Positions 13,707-14,165 of a stretch of 14,165 nt of DNA are shown here, piece by piece. Source of the DNA: Flavobacteriales bacterium UBA1112. Its GTDB lineage: Bacteria; Bacteroidota; Bacteroidia; Flavobacteriales_D; Sanyastnellaceae. A program made the translations under genes and the position numbers. Under the pieces are notes generated by a model that did no database searches, was not told the DNA's origin, and saw nothing but the letters and a program-made list of their open reading frames with translations. The stretch is from assembly GCA_002313415.1 (NCBI GenBank), contig DCBH01000029.1:1-14165 (forward strand), read 5' to 3'. Each line of letters starts with the position of its first letter. The first letter of the stretch is position 1.

Positions 13707-14165
13707 TCAGTTTGAATGGGTTTGAACAGTGCGTTGCTCAATGCGCTTTTCGTAGCCTTCGCCCTGAAAAATTCGCTGGACAAAAATGCCCGGTGTATGG
13801 ATGTGATTGGGGTCGATTTCACCCTCGGAAACAAGTTCTTCCACTTCTGCCACCGTAATTCGGCCAGCCATGGCCATCATCGGATTGAAATTTCTGGCAG
13901 TCGCCTTGTAGACAAGATTGCCCGCCGTGTCACCCTTCCACGCCTTCACCAATGCAAAGTCGGCGGTAAGGGCTGATTCGAGAATGTGTGGTTTGCCGTC
14001 AAACTCTCGCACTTCCTTGCCCTCTGCCACTTCCGTACCGTAACCAGCGGGCGTAAAAAAAGCCGGGATACCAGCTCCGCCAGCCCGACAACGTTCGGCA
14101 AGCGATCCCTGCGGGATGAGGTCCACTTGGAGCTCCCCACTCAACATTTGGCGTTCAAATTCGTC
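13707..14165 (-). CDS. scoA: Succinyl-CoA:3-oxoacid CoA-transferase subunit A (partial, 5' end outside window)
   Basis: The reading frame is open to the right edge: the last codons in the window give DEFERQMLSGELQVDL, and the first complete codon starts at 14165. The methionine at 14147 is internal, because DEFERQ directly before it is the usual family sequence. Family motifs are PQGSLAERCRAGGAGIPAF, FTPAGYGTEVAEGK and ADFALVKAWKGDTAGNLVY. About 152 residues are visible; the missing N-terminus should hold the first CoA-transferase motifs (about 80 residues, inferred from the usual length of roughly 230). It pairs with scoB 5 bases downstream. Confidence 0.95.
   Translation of the reverse strand, partial: DEFERQMLSGELQVDLIPQGSLAERCRAGGAGIPAFFTPAGYGTEVAEGKEVREFDGKPHILESALTADFALVKAWKGDTAGNLVYKATARNFNPMMAMAGRITVAEVEELVSEGEIDPNHIHTPGIFVQRIFQGEGYEKRIEQRTVQTHSN

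Noticed and set aside
1..14165. Mobile elements, attachment sites, CRISPR arrays or defence genes
   Set aside because: I looked for terminal repeats, transposase or integrase motifs, spaced direct repeats and unusual gene composition and saw none; every stretch is explained by core genes or short spacers.

Overview
The window looks like a compact chromosomal segment of a Bacteroidota bacterium, probably Flavobacteriales-like. The evidence is the TTG-N20-TAnnTTTG promoter upstream of sdhC, tRNA genes without an encoded CCA, a three-subunit b-type succinate dehydrogenase in the order sdhC-sdhA-sdhB, an outer-membrane receptor with an N-terminal carboxypeptidase-regulatory-like domain, and few obvious Shine-Dalgarno sites. 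The genes are core housekeeping genes. I see no insertion sequence, prophage, CRISPR array or defence island.

Layout. Positions 1-39 hold the last codons of a probable beta-barrel protein, followed by a strong terminator (64-92). Next come minus-strand genes: RNase R (431-2689), tRNA-Met(CAT), tRNA-Val(CAC), and a terminator at 117-149. Divergent from rnr, on the plus strand, are a class I SAM methyltransferase (2728-3582) and the tRNA hydroxylase miaE (3655-4236). This makes an RNA-metabolism neighbourhood of RNA decay, probable RNA methylation, tRNA hydroxylation and two tRNA genes. From 10600 down to 4250 runs one long minus-strand transcription unit: promoter, sdhC, sdhA, sdhB, a secreted heavy-metal-associated (HMA) protein, and a TonB-dependent receptor with a cysteine cluster in its plug. 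The last three genes are joined by a TGATG junction and an ATGA overlap. ssb (minus, own terminator) and gltX-folB (plus, ATGA overlap) diverge from a 128-bp region containing two inverted repeats. At the right edge scoB and scoA (minus; scoA is cut by the window end) encode a succinyl-CoA:3-oxoacid CoA-transferase.

How the genes work together. Succinate dehydrogenase links the TCA cycle to menaquinone reduction, and the CoA-transferase exchanges CoA between succinyl-CoA and acetoacetate, so both touch the succinate pool. The HMA protein plus receptor look like a metal (probably copper) uptake pair that is co-transcribed with respiration genes. That pairing is the most interesting feature here. 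I did not find a clearly novel multi-gene system, and most findings concern regulation, junctions and unusual local motifs.
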